Counted from the stretch's first letter, positions 52,823 through 62,284 are shown. The stretch is 64,000 nucleotides of DNA from Olleya marilimosa CAM030 (GCF_000518485.1 NZ_JADR01000007.1:1-64000); one strand, 5' to 3'. Notes: generated from the sequence alone by a model not told the origin. Translations and numbers: made by a program.

Positions 52823-53803
52823 TTACAAGACCATTAGGTTGCAGCCTCTAATATCACTATTATCAAACCTGCCAATCACTTCAAAGTCTTCATTATCATG
52901 TGCTTTACCTAGGTCTTGGGTCGCAATAAAACTGCAAGAATTTATATTAGCTAAATCAATAACATTAATACCACCAGTTTTAGGACTATTAAAAACGGTT
53001 AAAGCATCTTCAGTATCTCTAGTTAAAATACGCATCCAAGGTGGACAATTAAAAATACCATGACCTTTAGAGTAAGCTTGACTTAATAACTCTGTCATAC
53101 CATATTCGCTATGGATAGCATCTACGCCAAAGCCAGCTTTTAAAGTATTGTGAAGTTCTTCTCTAATAACCTCTTTACGACGTCCTTTCATGCCACCTGT
53201 TTCCATAACAATAGTATGTTTAAGGTTAAAAGTGTGTAAGTCTAATAAGTCTAAAAGCGCAAAAGTAACGCCAATAAGCAACACCTTTTCTCCAGCATGA
53301 TCAAGAGAGATTAATTTGTTCTTTAACTGGTCTAAATTATTTAAGTAAAAACCACTTTGAGGTTTATTGGAGTCTTTAATTAAGTGATCTACCATATAAA
53401 CTAAAGAGGAACCTTCGCGTTCTAAATAATTGGGTAATAAGGCCAAAATGGTGTAATCCTTTATGTCACCATAAAAGTGCTTAAAACCTAACTTAAAACT
53501 AGTTTCATACACGCTTAAGTCAGACACTAAATGTTTACTAGTAATCTGTCCTGTGGTACCACTACTTGTAAATGTAGTTTCTATAGGATTGGTTGTACTT
53601 AAAACCTGATGAGATTTAAAAAATTGAATAGGTAAAAACGGAATCTCATGTAAGTCTGATACATCACTTGGGTTAATATACAGTAAATCGCAAAACGAAC
53701 GATAAATTGCATTATTATCAAACTGAAAGCGAAACACCTCTAAGGCTTTTGCCTTAAACTGATCAGGAGTAGTAATTGTAAATATGTCCTTAGTAATATT
53801 CAT
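52823..53803 (-). CDS. LuxE/acyl-protein synthetase-like adenylating protein
   Basis: 326 residues, about the size of LuxE. The nucleotide-binding motif is TTFTSSGTTGQITSKHLVSD, and KHTIVMETGGMKGRRKEVIRE and HSEYGMTELLSQAYSKG follow, the ANL-family motifs. It likely activates a carboxylic acid as an acyl-AMP. In Flavobacteriia such genes are single and not linked to bioluminescence. Substrate unknown. Confidence 0.85.
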   Translation of the reverse strand: MNITKDIFTITTPDQFKAKALEVFRFQFDNNAIYRSFCDLLYINPSDVSDLHEIPFLPIQFFKSHQVLSTTNPIETTFTSSGTTGQITSKHLVSDLSVYETSFKLGFKHFYGDIKDYTILALLPNYLEREGSSLVYMVDHLIKDSNKPQSGFYLNNLDQLKNKLISLDHAGEKVLLIGVTFALLDLLDLHTFNLKHTIVMETGGMKGRRKEVIREELHNTLKAGFGVDAIHSEYGMTELLSQAYSKGHGIFNCPPWMRILTRDTEDALTVFNSPKTGGINVIDLANINSCSFIATQDLGKAHDNEDFEVIGRFDNSDIRGCNLMVL

Positions 53804-53817
53804 TTAATTGTAAAACA

Positions 53818-53825
53818 CAAAAGTA
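53818..53825 (-). promoter_or_regulatory. Promoter -7 box for the LuxE-like gene
   Basis: Minus-strand TACTTTTG followed by TG, only 14 bases before the ATG, so the leader would be about 5-9 bases or absent. Confidence 0.55.
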
Positions 53826-53834
53826 TATAAAATA

Positions 53835-53867
53835 AAAAAAGCGTTGCTATTGCAACGCTTTTTTTGT
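53835..53867 (-). terminator. Terminator after the first minus-strand T9SS cargo gene
   Basis: 13-bp stem with core GCGTTGC/GCAACGC (53841-53847, 53852-53858) flanked by A and T runs; on the minus strand it follows the gene ending at 53883. Confidence 0.8.
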
Positions 53868-53882
53868 GAGGTATAATAAAAC

Positions 53883-54632
53883 TTATTCTATTACTAATTT
53901 TTTTGTAGTAGTCGCTCCATTTTGCGTTAATTTTAAAATGTAAACGCCAGCTTTTAAATTAGACACGTTTAAACGACTAGTCGTTAACTTTGTGTTTAAT
54001 ACTTGCTTTCCTAAAACATCATAAGCAACAACCGTTACTGGTTGGTTGTTAGCAGTTTTGATATTTACAAATCCGTTAGACGTTGGATTAGGGAATACAG
54101 AGAATTCTGATTGTTTAAAAGTGTCAGTAGATAAAGTGTAAGCAGTCCAAGTTATGTCATCAACGATAACTTGTTTAGATGTTGTGTTTCTAACTTCAAT
54201 TACAACGTCTCCAACAATATTAATATTATCCACAGTAAATATGTGTTCTCCGTTGTCATCAAAACTAATAGAAGAACCTTGAGATACATTATTAACAAAT
54301 AATTCAACTTGTCTACCACCTGCACCAGTAAATCCTTTGTACAGTTTCATTGTAACACTTTTAACACCATTTGCTCCAGATTGTGCGGAAACAGAACTGT
54401 TGTCAGAAGACCTTCTAAGCATTAATGCTTTTCCATCAATTCCAGCATTGTTGCTATCTCCATTTTCATCTCTACAAGCGACATAGTTCCATGTTATATT
54501 ATTGTCGCCAACAAATGAACCCGTAGCATATGAGGTGCCAGATAAGTCATGATTTGTAAAAGATTCAGACCCTTGTGCTAAAAGTAAGTTTGTAAAACAA
54601 AGAGTAAAAAGTAAAAAGTAAATTTTTTTCAT
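53883..54632 (-). CDS. Secreted protein with T9SS type A sorting domain
   Basis: 249 residues from the ATG at 54632, which begins the signal peptide MKKIYFLLFTLCFTNLLLAQ. The frame extends nine residues upstream, unlikely to be used. Residues about 22-170 are beta-rich and close with VDDITWTAYTL, as in a jelly-roll ending a lamin-tail or CBM-like domain. The sorting tail follows: FKQSEFSVFPNPTSNGFVNI and LKAGVYILKLTQNGATTTKKLVIE. Its sorting tail closely resembles that of the next gene upstream (same order KQV, L.AGVYILKL.QNG.TTKK/R), so the pair are duplicates at the tail. Confidence 0.85.
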   Translation of the reverse strand: MKKIYFLLFTLCFTNLLLAQGSESFTNHDLSGTSYATGSFVGDNNITWNYVACRDENGDSNNAGIDGKALMLRRSSDNSSVSAQSGANGVKSVTMKLYKGFTGAGGRQVELFVNNVSQGSSISFDDNGEHIFTVDNINIVGDVVIEVRNTTSKQVIVDDITWTAYTLSTDTFKQSEFSVFPNPTSNGFVNIKTANNQPVTVVAYDVLGKQVLNTKLTTSRLNVSNLKAGVYILKLTQNGATTTKKLVIE

Positions 54633-54672
54633 AAAATGTGTTGTTAAATTTAGCATCAAATCTATACAAAAA

Positions 54673-54704
54673 AAAAGAGTTATCTGATAACAGATAACTC
54701 TTTT
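54673..54704 (-). terminator. Terminator between the two minus-strand T9SS cargo genes
   Basis: Perfect 14-bp stem AAAAGAGTTATCTG with its complement (54673-54686, 54691-54704), ATAA loop; on the minus strand it follows the gene ending at 54725. Confidence 0.88.
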
Positions 54705-54724
54705 AACAATACCTTAATATGGGA

Positions 54725-56431
54725 TTATTCTACTATTAATCGTTTAGTAGTAGACGTTCCGTTTTGGTTTAATTTTAATATATAAACACCAGTTGTTAAG
54801 TTAGTAACATCTAATGTGTTGTTGTTAAGTGTTTTAGATAAAACTTGTTTTCCTAATACATCAAATACAGTAACATTAACAGCAGTATTTGCTTTAGTCG
54901 TAATGTTTACAAATCCTGTATTTGTTGGATTTGGATAGATGCTAAAGTTTGCTGCTGTGTTAAATTCTTGAGTTGTTAAAGAGGCTTCACTCCATGTAGT
55001 TGCTATTCTTAATTCATCCAATATAATAAATGGTGTTTCTGTAGCACTATCTTGACGGATTAAAAGCTGAGAAAAAGTGTTACCTGTGCTTCCTGAAGCT
55101 TCTGTAGCATCTGCAGTAGGCTCTACACCACCTAATACTGGATTTACCCAAGTGCTAACTGTATCATTATCAATATCATAGTTAAACACAATAAAAGCAG
55201 TGTCGCCAACATTTAAATCTGTAGGAGCAATTTGTGTTAATGTTCCACCATTACTAATTCCTATTCTGTAAGTTGTAGCACCTGTTGGAGTTATCCATAA
55301 TCTAGATTCGTAACTTCCAGAGTCAGTTCTTAACGTCGCAAAGTATCCATCAGTAGCACCTGCATCTAAAGCAGTAACTTGTAATATAAAAGATGTATAT
55401 ATTTTTCCTGCAGCAGTAGGTGTATAATCTACAACTGGGTCTGCACCAGAACCGTCAAAAGACATTGAGTTTCCAGAAGCTGTTATTCCAGGATAAGTTA
55501 AACTACCTGTTTCTACTAACGCATCATCACCAGAAAAGTAGTTAGTCCAAGCTGGTTGTTGTGCAATAGTTTCTCCTGCAGTATAATCAAAACTTTCAGT
55601 AAAAGGTAAAGCTTGTACTTCATATACATTAAAGGTAGTTGTAGCTGTTACAGGAGTAGATAAAGGCATGTGACTATTATCTACTAATTGTAAGTCAATA
55701 GTGTGTTCTCCTGTAGATAAACCAGTTAAAACAATTGGAGTAGTATCGTATTTCATTACAACTGATCCACCATCAACAGTATAGTGTATGTGACCATCAC
55801 CAGTTCCGTTTGCTACTACAAAGTTTTGTACACTTAGCTCAACATTAACGTCAGGTCCAGCAACATTGTCACCATCGTTTGGAGACGTAACTCCTAGTGT
55901 TGGTACAGCAGTAGATTCTTGGAAAACAGAAAAATCATCCCAATATACTACAGCACTTCCATAAGTTCTAACTTCGAAATAAAAAGTGTCTGCAGTTGCA
56001 GGAGCAGTAAGAGTAACAGTGTATTCTGTCCACTGGTTTCCGTTAGCATCAAAATAAGCATTATTTGGTCCTCTTAATTCATTGGCATTATCTGAAATGT
56101 TACTACTTCCAGCTTTCCAATAACTCCAAATTCTTGCATCAGTACCATCTCCAAATGCACCATCTATTTTGTACCACAGCGATATTGTATAAGATGTACC
56201 AGCTGTAATTCCAGTTACAGTTTGACTGATTTTGGTAGTACCTCCTGTGTGTTTAGCAGCAAAAGTACCTGTGTGTACTTCAGTAGATTCTTGTTCAACA
56301 CTCTGAATAAGCTCATAAGAAGTCGGTGTTGTTGGGTCTGTCCAAGTTTCAAAATCTCCATTTACCAATAACTCTTGTCCAAAAGTGGCAGTAGCTGTAA
56401 ATAAAGTAATTAAAAAGTAAAGTTTTTTCAT
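54725..56431 (-). CDS. Large secreted T9SS cargo protein with carbohydrate-binding-like modules
   Basis: 568 residues from the ATG at 56431 (MKKLYFLITLFTATATFGQ); the frame extends 12 residues upstream. After the signal peptide there is a CBM4/9-like jelly-roll (about 20-165: LLVNGDFETWTDPTTPTSY, KISQTVTGITAGTSYTISLWYKI), a beta-sandwich of the HIHYTVDGGSVVMKYDTTPIVL type (about 170-260), and a concanavalin-like region (about 265-480). The C-terminal ~80 residues are the sorting tail (FNTAANFSIYPNPTNTGFVN; TTGVYILKLNQNGTSTTKRLIVE). No catalytic motif is evident, so it is probably a surface binding protein. Confidence 0.85.
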   Translation of the reverse strand: MKKLYFLITLFTATATFGQELLVNGDFETWTDPTTPTSYELIQSVEQESTEVHTGTFAAKHTGGTTKISQTVTGITAGTSYTISLWYKIDGAFGDGTDARIWSYWKAGSSNISDNANELRGPNNAYFDANGNQWTEYTVTLTAPATADTFYFEVRTYGSAVVYWDDFSVFQESTAVPTLGVTSPNDGDNVAGPDVNVELSVQNFVVANGTGDGHIHYTVDGGSVVMKYDTTPIVLTGLSTGEHTIDLQLVDNSHMPLSTPVTATTTFNVYEVQALPFTESFDYTAGETIAQQPAWTNYFSGDDALVETGSLTYPGITASGNSMSFDGSGADPVVDYTPTAAGKIYTSFILQVTALDAGATDGYFATLRTDSGSYESRLWITPTGATTYRIGISNGGTLTQIAPTDLNVGDTAFIVFNYDIDNDTVSTWVNPVLGGVEPTADATEASGSTGNTFSQLLIRQDSATETPFIILDELRIATTWSEASLTTQEFNTAANFSIYPNPTNTGFVNITTKANTAVNVTVFDVLGKQVLSKTLNNNTLDVTNLTTGVYILKLNQNGTSTTKRLIVE

Positions 56432-56796
56432 AATTAATGGATATAAAATTAAGCCATAAAGATACATAGAAAATACACTTAACCCAATTATTTATAATGC
56501 TTTCCGGCTTCTTAATGTTAAAATAACATCATTTTAATGCTTTGGCTATCAGATTTATAGTTAATAACTGATTTTAGGAGTCTTATAATTTTTTTGACTT
56601 AAGTGTCATGTTATCTTAATGTTATTAATCGTTTAATAATAAAATGTTTTAGTAATAGTTTTATCTTTACATTAATATAACCATTATGTAATCCAAGATT
56701 AAAGTCTTTAAAATTAACCGGATATAAGGTTTGTTTTTTAGACGATTACTAAAAAAAATACCAAGTGACCCACAATTAAAACATTAGAATACATAC

Positions 56797-57480
56797 ATGA
56801 ATAAAAAAGATATAAAAATCCTTTTAGTAGATGATGAGCCAGATATTTTAGAAATTGTAGGTTATAATTTAACCAACGAAGGCTATCAAGTTATTACAGC
56901 TAAAAACGGATTAGAAGCAGTCAAAAAAGCTAAAAAAGAAAAACCACAGCTTATTATTCTAGATGTGATGATGCCAGAAATGGATGGGATTGAAGCGTGT
57001 GAAGCTATCAGGAAAATTCCAGAATTAAGCGCAACCCTTATTACGTTTTTAACAGCTAGAGGAGAGGATTATTCGCAAGTAGCTGGTTTTGATGCAGGTG
57101 CAGATGATTATATTACTAAGCCAATTAAACCAAAAGTATTAGTTAGTAAAGTTAAAGCGTTGTTACGTCGTTTAAAAACAGAAGAGACTAACAAGTCATT
57201 AATGACCATTGGTAAACTAATAATTAATAGAGAGGAGTACAAAATTATTTTGGATGGTGACGAGATTGTTTTACCTAGAAAAGAATTTGAATTATTATCT
57301 TTATTAGCCTCTAAACCAGGTAAAGTATTTAAAAGAGAAGATATTTTAGATCGTGTTTGGGGTAACGAAGTCGTTGTTGGTGGTCGTACAATAGACGTGC
57401 ATATTAGAAAACTTCGTGAAAAAATTGGCGACGACAGTTTTAAAACCGTCAAAGGTGTTGGTTATAAATTTGTAGAATAA
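56797..57480 (+). CDS. OmpR-family response regulator
   Basis: 227 residues. The receiver domain begins IKILLVDDEPDILEIVGYNL, with the phosphorylation site in LIILDVMMPEMDGIEA (Asp about 53) and TFLTARGEDYSQVAGFDAGADDYITKPIKPKVL. The C-terminal winged helix has LPRKEFELLSLLASKPGKVF and VGGRTIDVHIRKLREKIG. It is followed two bases later by its histidine kinase, a PhoB/PhoR-like arrangement. The 330-base gap before it holds only A/T-rich sequence and weak promoter-like boxes (for example TATCTTTA near 56659). Confidence 0.95.
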   Translation: MNKKDIKILLVDDEPDILEIVGYNLTNEGYQVITAKNGLEAVKKAKKEKPQLIILDVMMPEMDGIEACEAIRKIPELSATLITFLTARGEDYSQVAGFDAGADDYITKPIKPKVLVSKVKALLRRLKTEETNKSLMTIGKLIINREEYKIILDGDEIVLPRKEFELLSLLASKPGKVFKREDILDRVWGNEVVVGGRTIDVHIRKLREKIGDDSFKTVKGVGYKFVE

Positions 57481-57481
57481 T

Positions 57482-58528
57482 TTGAACTTAAAAAAGACTT
57501 ACAAGTTTGCATTAAAAACCTCGTTTTTAATAACAATCTTCCTGACCCTTTTTATGGGTCTGTTTTTATATGCGTTTTATCTTGTAAACATAGGACAAAT
57601 AGCTCTTTTTGCTTTCGCAACCTTTAGCGTATCGTTTTTAATAACACAGTTTAGGGTAGAAAAATTTATTTATAAGCGTATAAACAAAATCTACAAAGAT
57701 TTAACACTTTTAGAAGCAGTTAGCTTTAGCAAAAAAAGCATCACTACAGACATGGCTACGCTGACCAAACAGATAGACCAATACGCTAAAAACAAAAAAC
57801 TTGAAATAGAAACACTTAAAGTAAGAGAAGAGTATCGTAAGGAGTTTATGGGCAACATCTCTCACGAGCTAAAGACACCACTATTTACAGTACAAGGGTA
57901 TCTAGAAACGTTGTTGGATGGTGCCATTAATGACAAAAACGTAGCTGAAAAATATCTTGAAAGAGCCAATAAAGGTGTAGAACGCTTAATTTATATAGTT
58001 AAAGATTTAGACATGATTACCAAACTAGAAGTTGGAGATTTAAGTTTAAACGTCGATACTTTTGATATTGTAGAGCTAGTACAAAGCGTTTTTGAGCTTT
58101 TAGAAATGAAAGCTGCCAAGAAAAAAATCACCCTAACCTTTGATATGGAATATAAAGATCCAATAATGGTAAAAGGCGATGAAGAGCGTATTCAACAAGT
58201 GTTAACTAATCTAGTAGTTAACTCTATTAAATATGGACGTGAAAAAGGGACGACCGAAATTAGTATAGAAAAACTAATTAAAAACAAGGTCATTGTCAGA
58301 GTAACAGACAATGGAGAAGGGATTGAGAAAAAACACATCTCTAGATTGTTTGAGCGTTTTTACCGCGTGGATAAAAGCGGGTCACGTAAAGAAGGTGGTT
58401 CTGGTCTTGGACTAGCAATTGTTAAACATATTATTGAAGCTCATGACGAAAAAATTTATGTAGAAAGCGAGTTTAATATTGGTAGCGAGTTTTCTTTTAC
58501 CCTTGAAAAAGCAAAAACAACGCCTTAA
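57482..58528 (+). CDS. Sensor histidine kinase partner of the OmpR-type regulator
   Basis: 348 residues, starting at a TTG (57482) one base after the regulator's stop; no ATG or GTG is in a better position. Two membrane helices (about 14-34 and 38-55) with almost no external loop. The phosphoacceptor is in GNISHELKTPLFTVQGYLETLLDG (His about residue 125). ATPase motifs: NLVVNSIKYGREKG, DNGEGIEKKH, SGLGLAIVKHIIE. With no sensory loop it probably senses the membrane or a partner, as PhoR does. Its 3' end overlaps the convergent glycosyltransferase by 32 bases. Confidence 0.93.
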   Translation: MNLKKTYKFALKTSFLITIFLTLFMGLFLYAFYLVNIGQIALFAFATFSVSFLITQFRVEKFIYKRINKIYKDLTLLEAVSFSKKSITTDMATLTKQIDQYAKNKKLEIETLKVREEYRKEFMGNISHELKTPLFTVQGYLETLLDGAINDKNVAEKYLERANKGVERLIYIVKDLDMITKLEVGDLSLNVDTFDIVELVQSVFELLEMKAAKKKITLTFDMEYKDPIMVKGDEERIQQVLTNLVVNSIKYGREKGTTEISIEKLIKNKVIVRVTDNGEGIEKKHISRLFERFYRVDKSGSRKEGGSGLGLAIVKHIIEAHDEKIYVESEFNIGSEFSFTLEKAKTTP

Positions 58529-59552
58529 AATCTATTGTGTTTGTCAAGCCTTTAAATCCAGAATAAGTCGTTACGCGTTCCAATTGTTTTAAAGTAAAAT
58601 CCTCCTGACTGCAACTAGCAATTACACCTTGGTTGTTTAAATACTCTGCTAAATACTCTTGCTCAAATTGTCCAGGTGTTGGTATAAAAAACGCTTGTTT
58701 ACCTAACTTAGCTAAATCCATAACCGTTGTATAACCAGATCTAGATATTACAAGCTCACTTTTATTAAGTGTCTGTTGCAATTCTTCGGTTTGCATAAAA
58801 TTATAAATCGTAAAAGGGGTTTCAAACATAACAGTCTGTTCGGCTTCAATTTTTCCTCTAACAAACATCACTTTACCTTTATAGTTTATTAAATCAGATA
58901 GTAATTTTTCTTCTAAAATAGTACGTTGTGGCTCAGGGCCAGACAGTAAAACCATGACATCATATTTAGGCTTGACCTTAATTTTTTCTAATCGACTTAA
59001 AGGACCAATGTACTTAATAGTTAAACCTTTGTTTTTAAAGTTATGACCAAGGATTCCGCTTAAATTGGGTTGTTTTTCAAAATCCGGAATCCAACATTCA
59101 TCAAAAGCCTTTAAATAGTGATCATGAAAATAAGTGCTTAATTTAGTGGTGCTTCCACTTAACACATTTAATTGATGCGTTATAAATACAGAAGGCACAG
59201 ATTTGGACAAAACACCCATTCTGTTGTCAGATATAATACCCTTTATATTATAGTCCTCAATAATTTTTTGTGTCGCGCGATATTCTTTTTTTATTGCTGT
59301 TTTAATTTTAGGTAATTGCCAAAGCATTAACCATTTAAACCATGTTTTAGATTTAGCATATGTAACATTATAAGCAGGTAATGTAAGGCACGTCACATCC
59401 TCAAATTCTTTTTTAAGCAAATCTAACGCTTGACCATCACTAGTAATAATAGGCTCAAAACCCGCATCAATCAAGGCGTTAATAATAGGTATGCATCGCG
59501 TCGCATGACCAATTCCCCAATTTAAAGGCGCAACAAGAATTCGTTTTTTCAT
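58497..59552 (-). CDS. MurG-like (GT28 type) glycosyltransferase
   Basis: 351 residues. The N terminus MKKRILVAPLNWGIGHATRCIPIINALIDAGF is the GT-B/MurG-like nucleotide-sugar fold, and ELVISRSGYTTVMDLAKLGKQAFFIPTPGQFEQEYLAEYLNNQGV is the C-terminal donor site. The acceptor is unknown. Single gene; a dispersed repeat (copy B) lies just upstream of its start. Confidence 0.85.
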   Translation of the reverse strand: MKKRILVAPLNWGIGHATRCIPIINALIDAGFEPIITSDGQALDLLKKEFEDVTCLTLPAYNVTYAKSKTWFKWLMLWQLPKIKTAIKKEYRATQKIIEDYNIKGIISDNRMGVLSKSVPSVFITHQLNVLSGSTTKLSTYFHDHYLKAFDECWIPDFEKQPNLSGILGHNFKNKGLTIKYIGPLSRLEKIKVKPKYDVMVLLSGPEPQRTILEEKLLSDLINYKGKVMFVRGKIEAEQTVMFETPFTIYNFMQTEELQQTLNKSELVISRSGYTTVMDLAKLGKQAFFIPTPGQFEQEYLAEYLNNQGVIASCSQEDFTLKQLERVTTYSGFKGLTNTIDFKALFLLFQG

Positions 59553-59560
59553 TATAAAAA

Positions 59561-59654
59561 TTTGGGCGTTACCACAAGGGTCAGGCTGTCCGTTATATCT
59601 TTTTTTGCCATTTATGGCAGCAAAAAAAGGATGCCACTTCCATCCTTAACGCAG
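59561..59654 (+). repeat. Dispersed structured repeat, copy B
   Basis: Starts TTTGGGCGTTACCACAAGGG and continues TCAGGCTGTCCGTTATATC, then a hairpin TTTTTTTGCCA tta TGGCA..AAAAAAA, then GGATGCCACTTCCATCC and TTAACGCAG. Same order of blocks as copy A on the other strand and the same opening as copy C. No coding frame. It fills the gap between the glycosyltransferase and trmB. Confidence 0.88.
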
Positions 59655-59738
59655 TAAAATGTCAAAATCAAAGATAATCATAAAGTTACTTAGGTATATT
59701 TCCTTAATTTTACGCCAGAAATAACAAATAGTTAAGAA

Positions 59739-60413
59739 GTGGGTAGCAAGAACAAGCAAAAAAGATTTAGAGAAAATGAAACCTTTGATAATGTGTTTCA
59801 GCCAACTAGAAGTCAATTAGTAGACCAGGTTTACGAGCATAAAGGAAACTGGAATAAAAATGTTTTTAAAAACAACAATCCATTAGTGTTAGAGCTAGGT
59901 TGTGGTAAAGGTGAATATAGTGTGGCTTTAGCAGAAAAGTTTCCAGACAAAAACTTTATTGGTATAGACATTAAAGGTGCGCGTTTTTGGAGAGGAGCCA
60001 AAACTGCTACCGAAAAAAATATGCCTAACGTTGCCTTTATACGCACACAAATCGAGTTGGTCGAGTCTGTTTTTGCAGAAAACGAAGTAGACGAAATCTG
60101 GATTACTTTTCCAGATCCACAAATAAAATATAAGCGTACAAAACACCGCATGACTAACTCGCAGTTTTTAAAACGTTACAAAACAATTTTAAAACCAGAC
60201 GGAATCATGAATCTTAAAACAGATTCAGAGTTTATGCATGGTTACACATTAGGGTTACTACATGGCGAAGGTCATGAGGTACTGCATTCTAATAATGATG
60301 TGTATAGACAAGATGGAAGCCCAGAAGAAGTAACTAGCATCCAAACACACTATGAAAGCATCTATTTAGAACAAAACAAACCAATTACGTATATTAGATT
60401 TAAAATTAACTAA
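59739..60413 (+). CDS. trmB: tRNA (guanosine(46)-N7)-methyltransferase
   Basis: 224 residues from a GTG start (59739); no ATG is available. The SAM site is LELGCGKGEYSVALAEKFPD. IGIDIKGARFWRGAKTA and ITFPDPQIKYKRTKHRMTNSQFLKRY follow, the TrmB signature. It methylates G46 in the tRNA variable loop. A LysE-type exporter follows three bases later. Confidence 0.95.
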   Translation: MGSKNKQKRFRENETFDNVFQPTRSQLVDQVYEHKGNWNKNVFKNNNPLVLELGCGKGEYSVALAEKFPDKNFIGIDIKGARFWRGAKTATEKNMPNVAFIRTQIELVESVFAENEVDEIWITFPDPQIKYKRTKHRMTNSQFLKRYKTILKPDGIMNLKTDSEFMHGYTLGLLHGEGHEVLHSNNDVYRQDGSPEEVTSIQTHYESIYLEQNKPITYIRFKIN

Positions 60414-60416
60414 CTA

Positions 60417-61046
60417 TTGAATTTAACAATTACCTTTTTTGTAAGCTTACTAATTGCTTTAGTTGGTGTAATCCCTCCAGGATTACTCAACATGACAGCA
60501 GCAAAAATTAGTATAAAAGAAGGGTACAGTCGTGGCTTAGTATTCTCGTTAGGTGTATGTGTCATTGTAATTATACAAACACTTATAGCGGTTATTTTTG
60601 CACGCTATTTAAGTAAACATTCAGAAGTAGTTAGGATATTGCAGCAAGTCGCTTTTGTATTATTTGTTTTAATAACGGTTTACTTTTTTTTATTAGCAAC
60701 CAAGGATCCAAAACCAGAAGTAGAAGCCGACCGTAAAAGCAAACGCAGTCAGTTTTTTTATGGTATGGTGTTGTCAGCATTAAATGTATTTCCAATTCCG
60801 TATCAAGCGTATATGAGTATTACATTAGCTAGTTTAGGATGGATAACATTGGACAATCCAAATATAGCGTCTTATGTTGCAGGAGCAGCATCTGGTACGT
60901 TTGTAATGTTGTATATTTATGTGTTTTTCTTAAAAAAGATAAAAAGCAAAAAGCTAAAGTCACAAAAAAACATGAATTATATTATAGGTTCAATTACAGG
61001 TATAATCGCAATTGTAACACTAATAAATATTATAAAAGACTTTTAA
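60417..61046 (+). CDS. LysE family amino-acid/metabolite exporter
   Basis: 209 residues from a TTG start (60417). About six membrane helices, with the LysE/RhtB-type IALVGVIPPGLLNMTAAKISIKEGYSRGLVFSLGV opening. The substrate is unknown. Co-transcribed with trmB and with the alkyltransferase-like gene four bases downstream. Confidence 0.85.
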   Translation: MNLTITFFVSLLIALVGVIPPGLLNMTAAKISIKEGYSRGLVFSLGVCVIVIIQTLIAVIFARYLSKHSEVVRILQQVAFVLFVLITVYFFLLATKDPKPEVEADRKSKRSQFFYGMVLSALNVFPIPYQAYMSITLASLGWITLDNPNIASYVAGAASGTFVMLYIYVFFLKKIKSKKLKSQKNMNYIIGSITGIIAIVTLINIIKDF

Positions 61047-61050
61047 AACT

Positions 61051-61386
61051 ATGAAACCCGAAACACTTAATTTTTTTGATAAAGTGTATGAGGTAGCACG
61101 ACAAATTCCGTATGGTCGTGTGACAAGTTATGGTGCTATAGCTAATTTTTTAGGAGCAACACGTGGAGCCAGAATGGTAGGTTATGCTATGAATGGGTCG
61201 CATAATAAAGATGTGCCTGCACACAGAGTGGTAAATCGTAAGGGTTTGCTAACTGGAAAACATCATTTTGATGGGACTAACCTCATGCAACAGTTACTAG
61301 AAAGTGAAGGTGTTGAGGTTGTAGATAACCAAATCCAAAATTTTGAAACCCTATTCTGGAATCCTTCTGTATTACTTTCGGAATAA
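61051..61386 (+). CDS. Alkyltransferase-like protein (MGMT family, PAHR motif)
   Basis: 111 residues corresponding to the DNA-binding domain of O6-alkylguanine-DNA alkyltransferase (FFDKVYEVARQIPYGRVTSYGAIANFLG). The alkyl-accepting cysteine of PCHR is replaced by alanine: DVPAHRVVN. ATL proteins with Ala or Trp there bind O6-alkylguanine without repairing it and direct nucleotide excision repair to it. Position after a LysE exporter gives no further clue. Confidence 0.9.
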   Translation: MKPETLNFFDKVYEVARQIPYGRVTSYGAIANFLGATRGARMVGYAMNGSHNKDVPAHRVVNRKGLLTGKHHFDGTNLMQQLLESEGVEVVDNQIQNFETLFWNPSVLLSE

Positions 61387-61405
61387 TTTTTGATACGTTT
61401 TTAGC

Positions 61406-62284
61406 ATGAAGTACAACTTCCTTTTTAATGTAATCTTGCTAATCTTTGTGGTTACATCTTGTAAAAAAGATAATAAAATAAAATTTCCAGTTTTAATTAC
61501 TTCGGAATACGATACTGTTATTCAAATAAATAGTAAGGAAATGATGATTTCAGAACCTATTGTTTATGGGATTAATGTAAAAGATACATTGAAAATTTCA
61601 GGTTCATTCAACTATTTATCGCATAATTTTGATGAGTTATTAAGGAGTGAATTTAACAAAGCTGAAGATAGTATTCTAATTTTTGTAGATACAAAACAGT
61701 TGAATTTTCATACTAGTGAAATGAATTTTTACTCTATACTTCCTCCGCCTCCACCATCTTTAAACAATTCAGAACCTTTTGATGTGAATTCAGAATATAA
61801 TTACTCGAATGATCTCCAAATATCAAAGAGGCTACGAACAGAAAGAGAAAGAAAACATTATAAAACTTTACCAGTTTTTATTTTCAATAATTCTAAATTT
61901 GGTAGAGTAATTTCTAAACCTATAGTTAATGGTGATTTGTTTATGCAAGTTCAAGCAAAAGATAAAAATAACCAATGGAAACCAATAGAATATAATTATG
62001 TTCCAGGATTTATATGTGGTACTGGACATCAAGATTATTTTCTTAAACCAAAGCATTTTATTGTATCTACAATTAGAAAATATTCAGGAGATTATTTAAC
62101 TACTATGCGAGTCAAATTCATGTCTTCACAAAAAATATATTATTCAAATGAATTTGAAGGAGAAATAAATTATTCTCAATTTAAAAAAACAGAAGCAGTA
62201 GTTTTTATGGAGAAAAAGTATCCAGATTCAATTTTCGGAGAGCCTTATTACAAGAGAAAACTTATATTTCTCGATTATGATTAA
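61406..62284 (+). CDS. Lipoprotein of unknown family
   Basis: 292 residues with a lipoprotein signal (MKYNFLFNVILLIFVVTSCKKD; lipobox VTSC). The body is beta-rich with no motif I recognise; a proline run (PPPPPSLNNSEP) lies near residue 115. The base composition and codons look more A/T-rich than its neighbours. It stands alone between the ATL gene and the 252-base gap before mrp, so it may be a recent addition. Confidence 0.75.
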   Translation: MKYNFLFNVILLIFVVTSCKKDNKIKFPVLITSEYDTVIQINSKEMMISEPIVYGINVKDTLKISGSFNYLSHNFDELLRSEFNKAEDSILIFVDTKQLNFHTSEMNFYSILPPPPPSLNNSEPFDVNSEYNYSNDLQISKRLRTERERKHYKTLPVFIFNNSKFGRVISKPIVNGDLFMQVQAKDKNNQWKPIEYNYVPGFICGTGHQDYFLKPKHFIVSTIRKYSGDYLTTMRVKFMSSQKIYYSNEFEGEINYSQFKKTEAVVFMEKKYPDSIFGEPYYKRKLIFLDYD

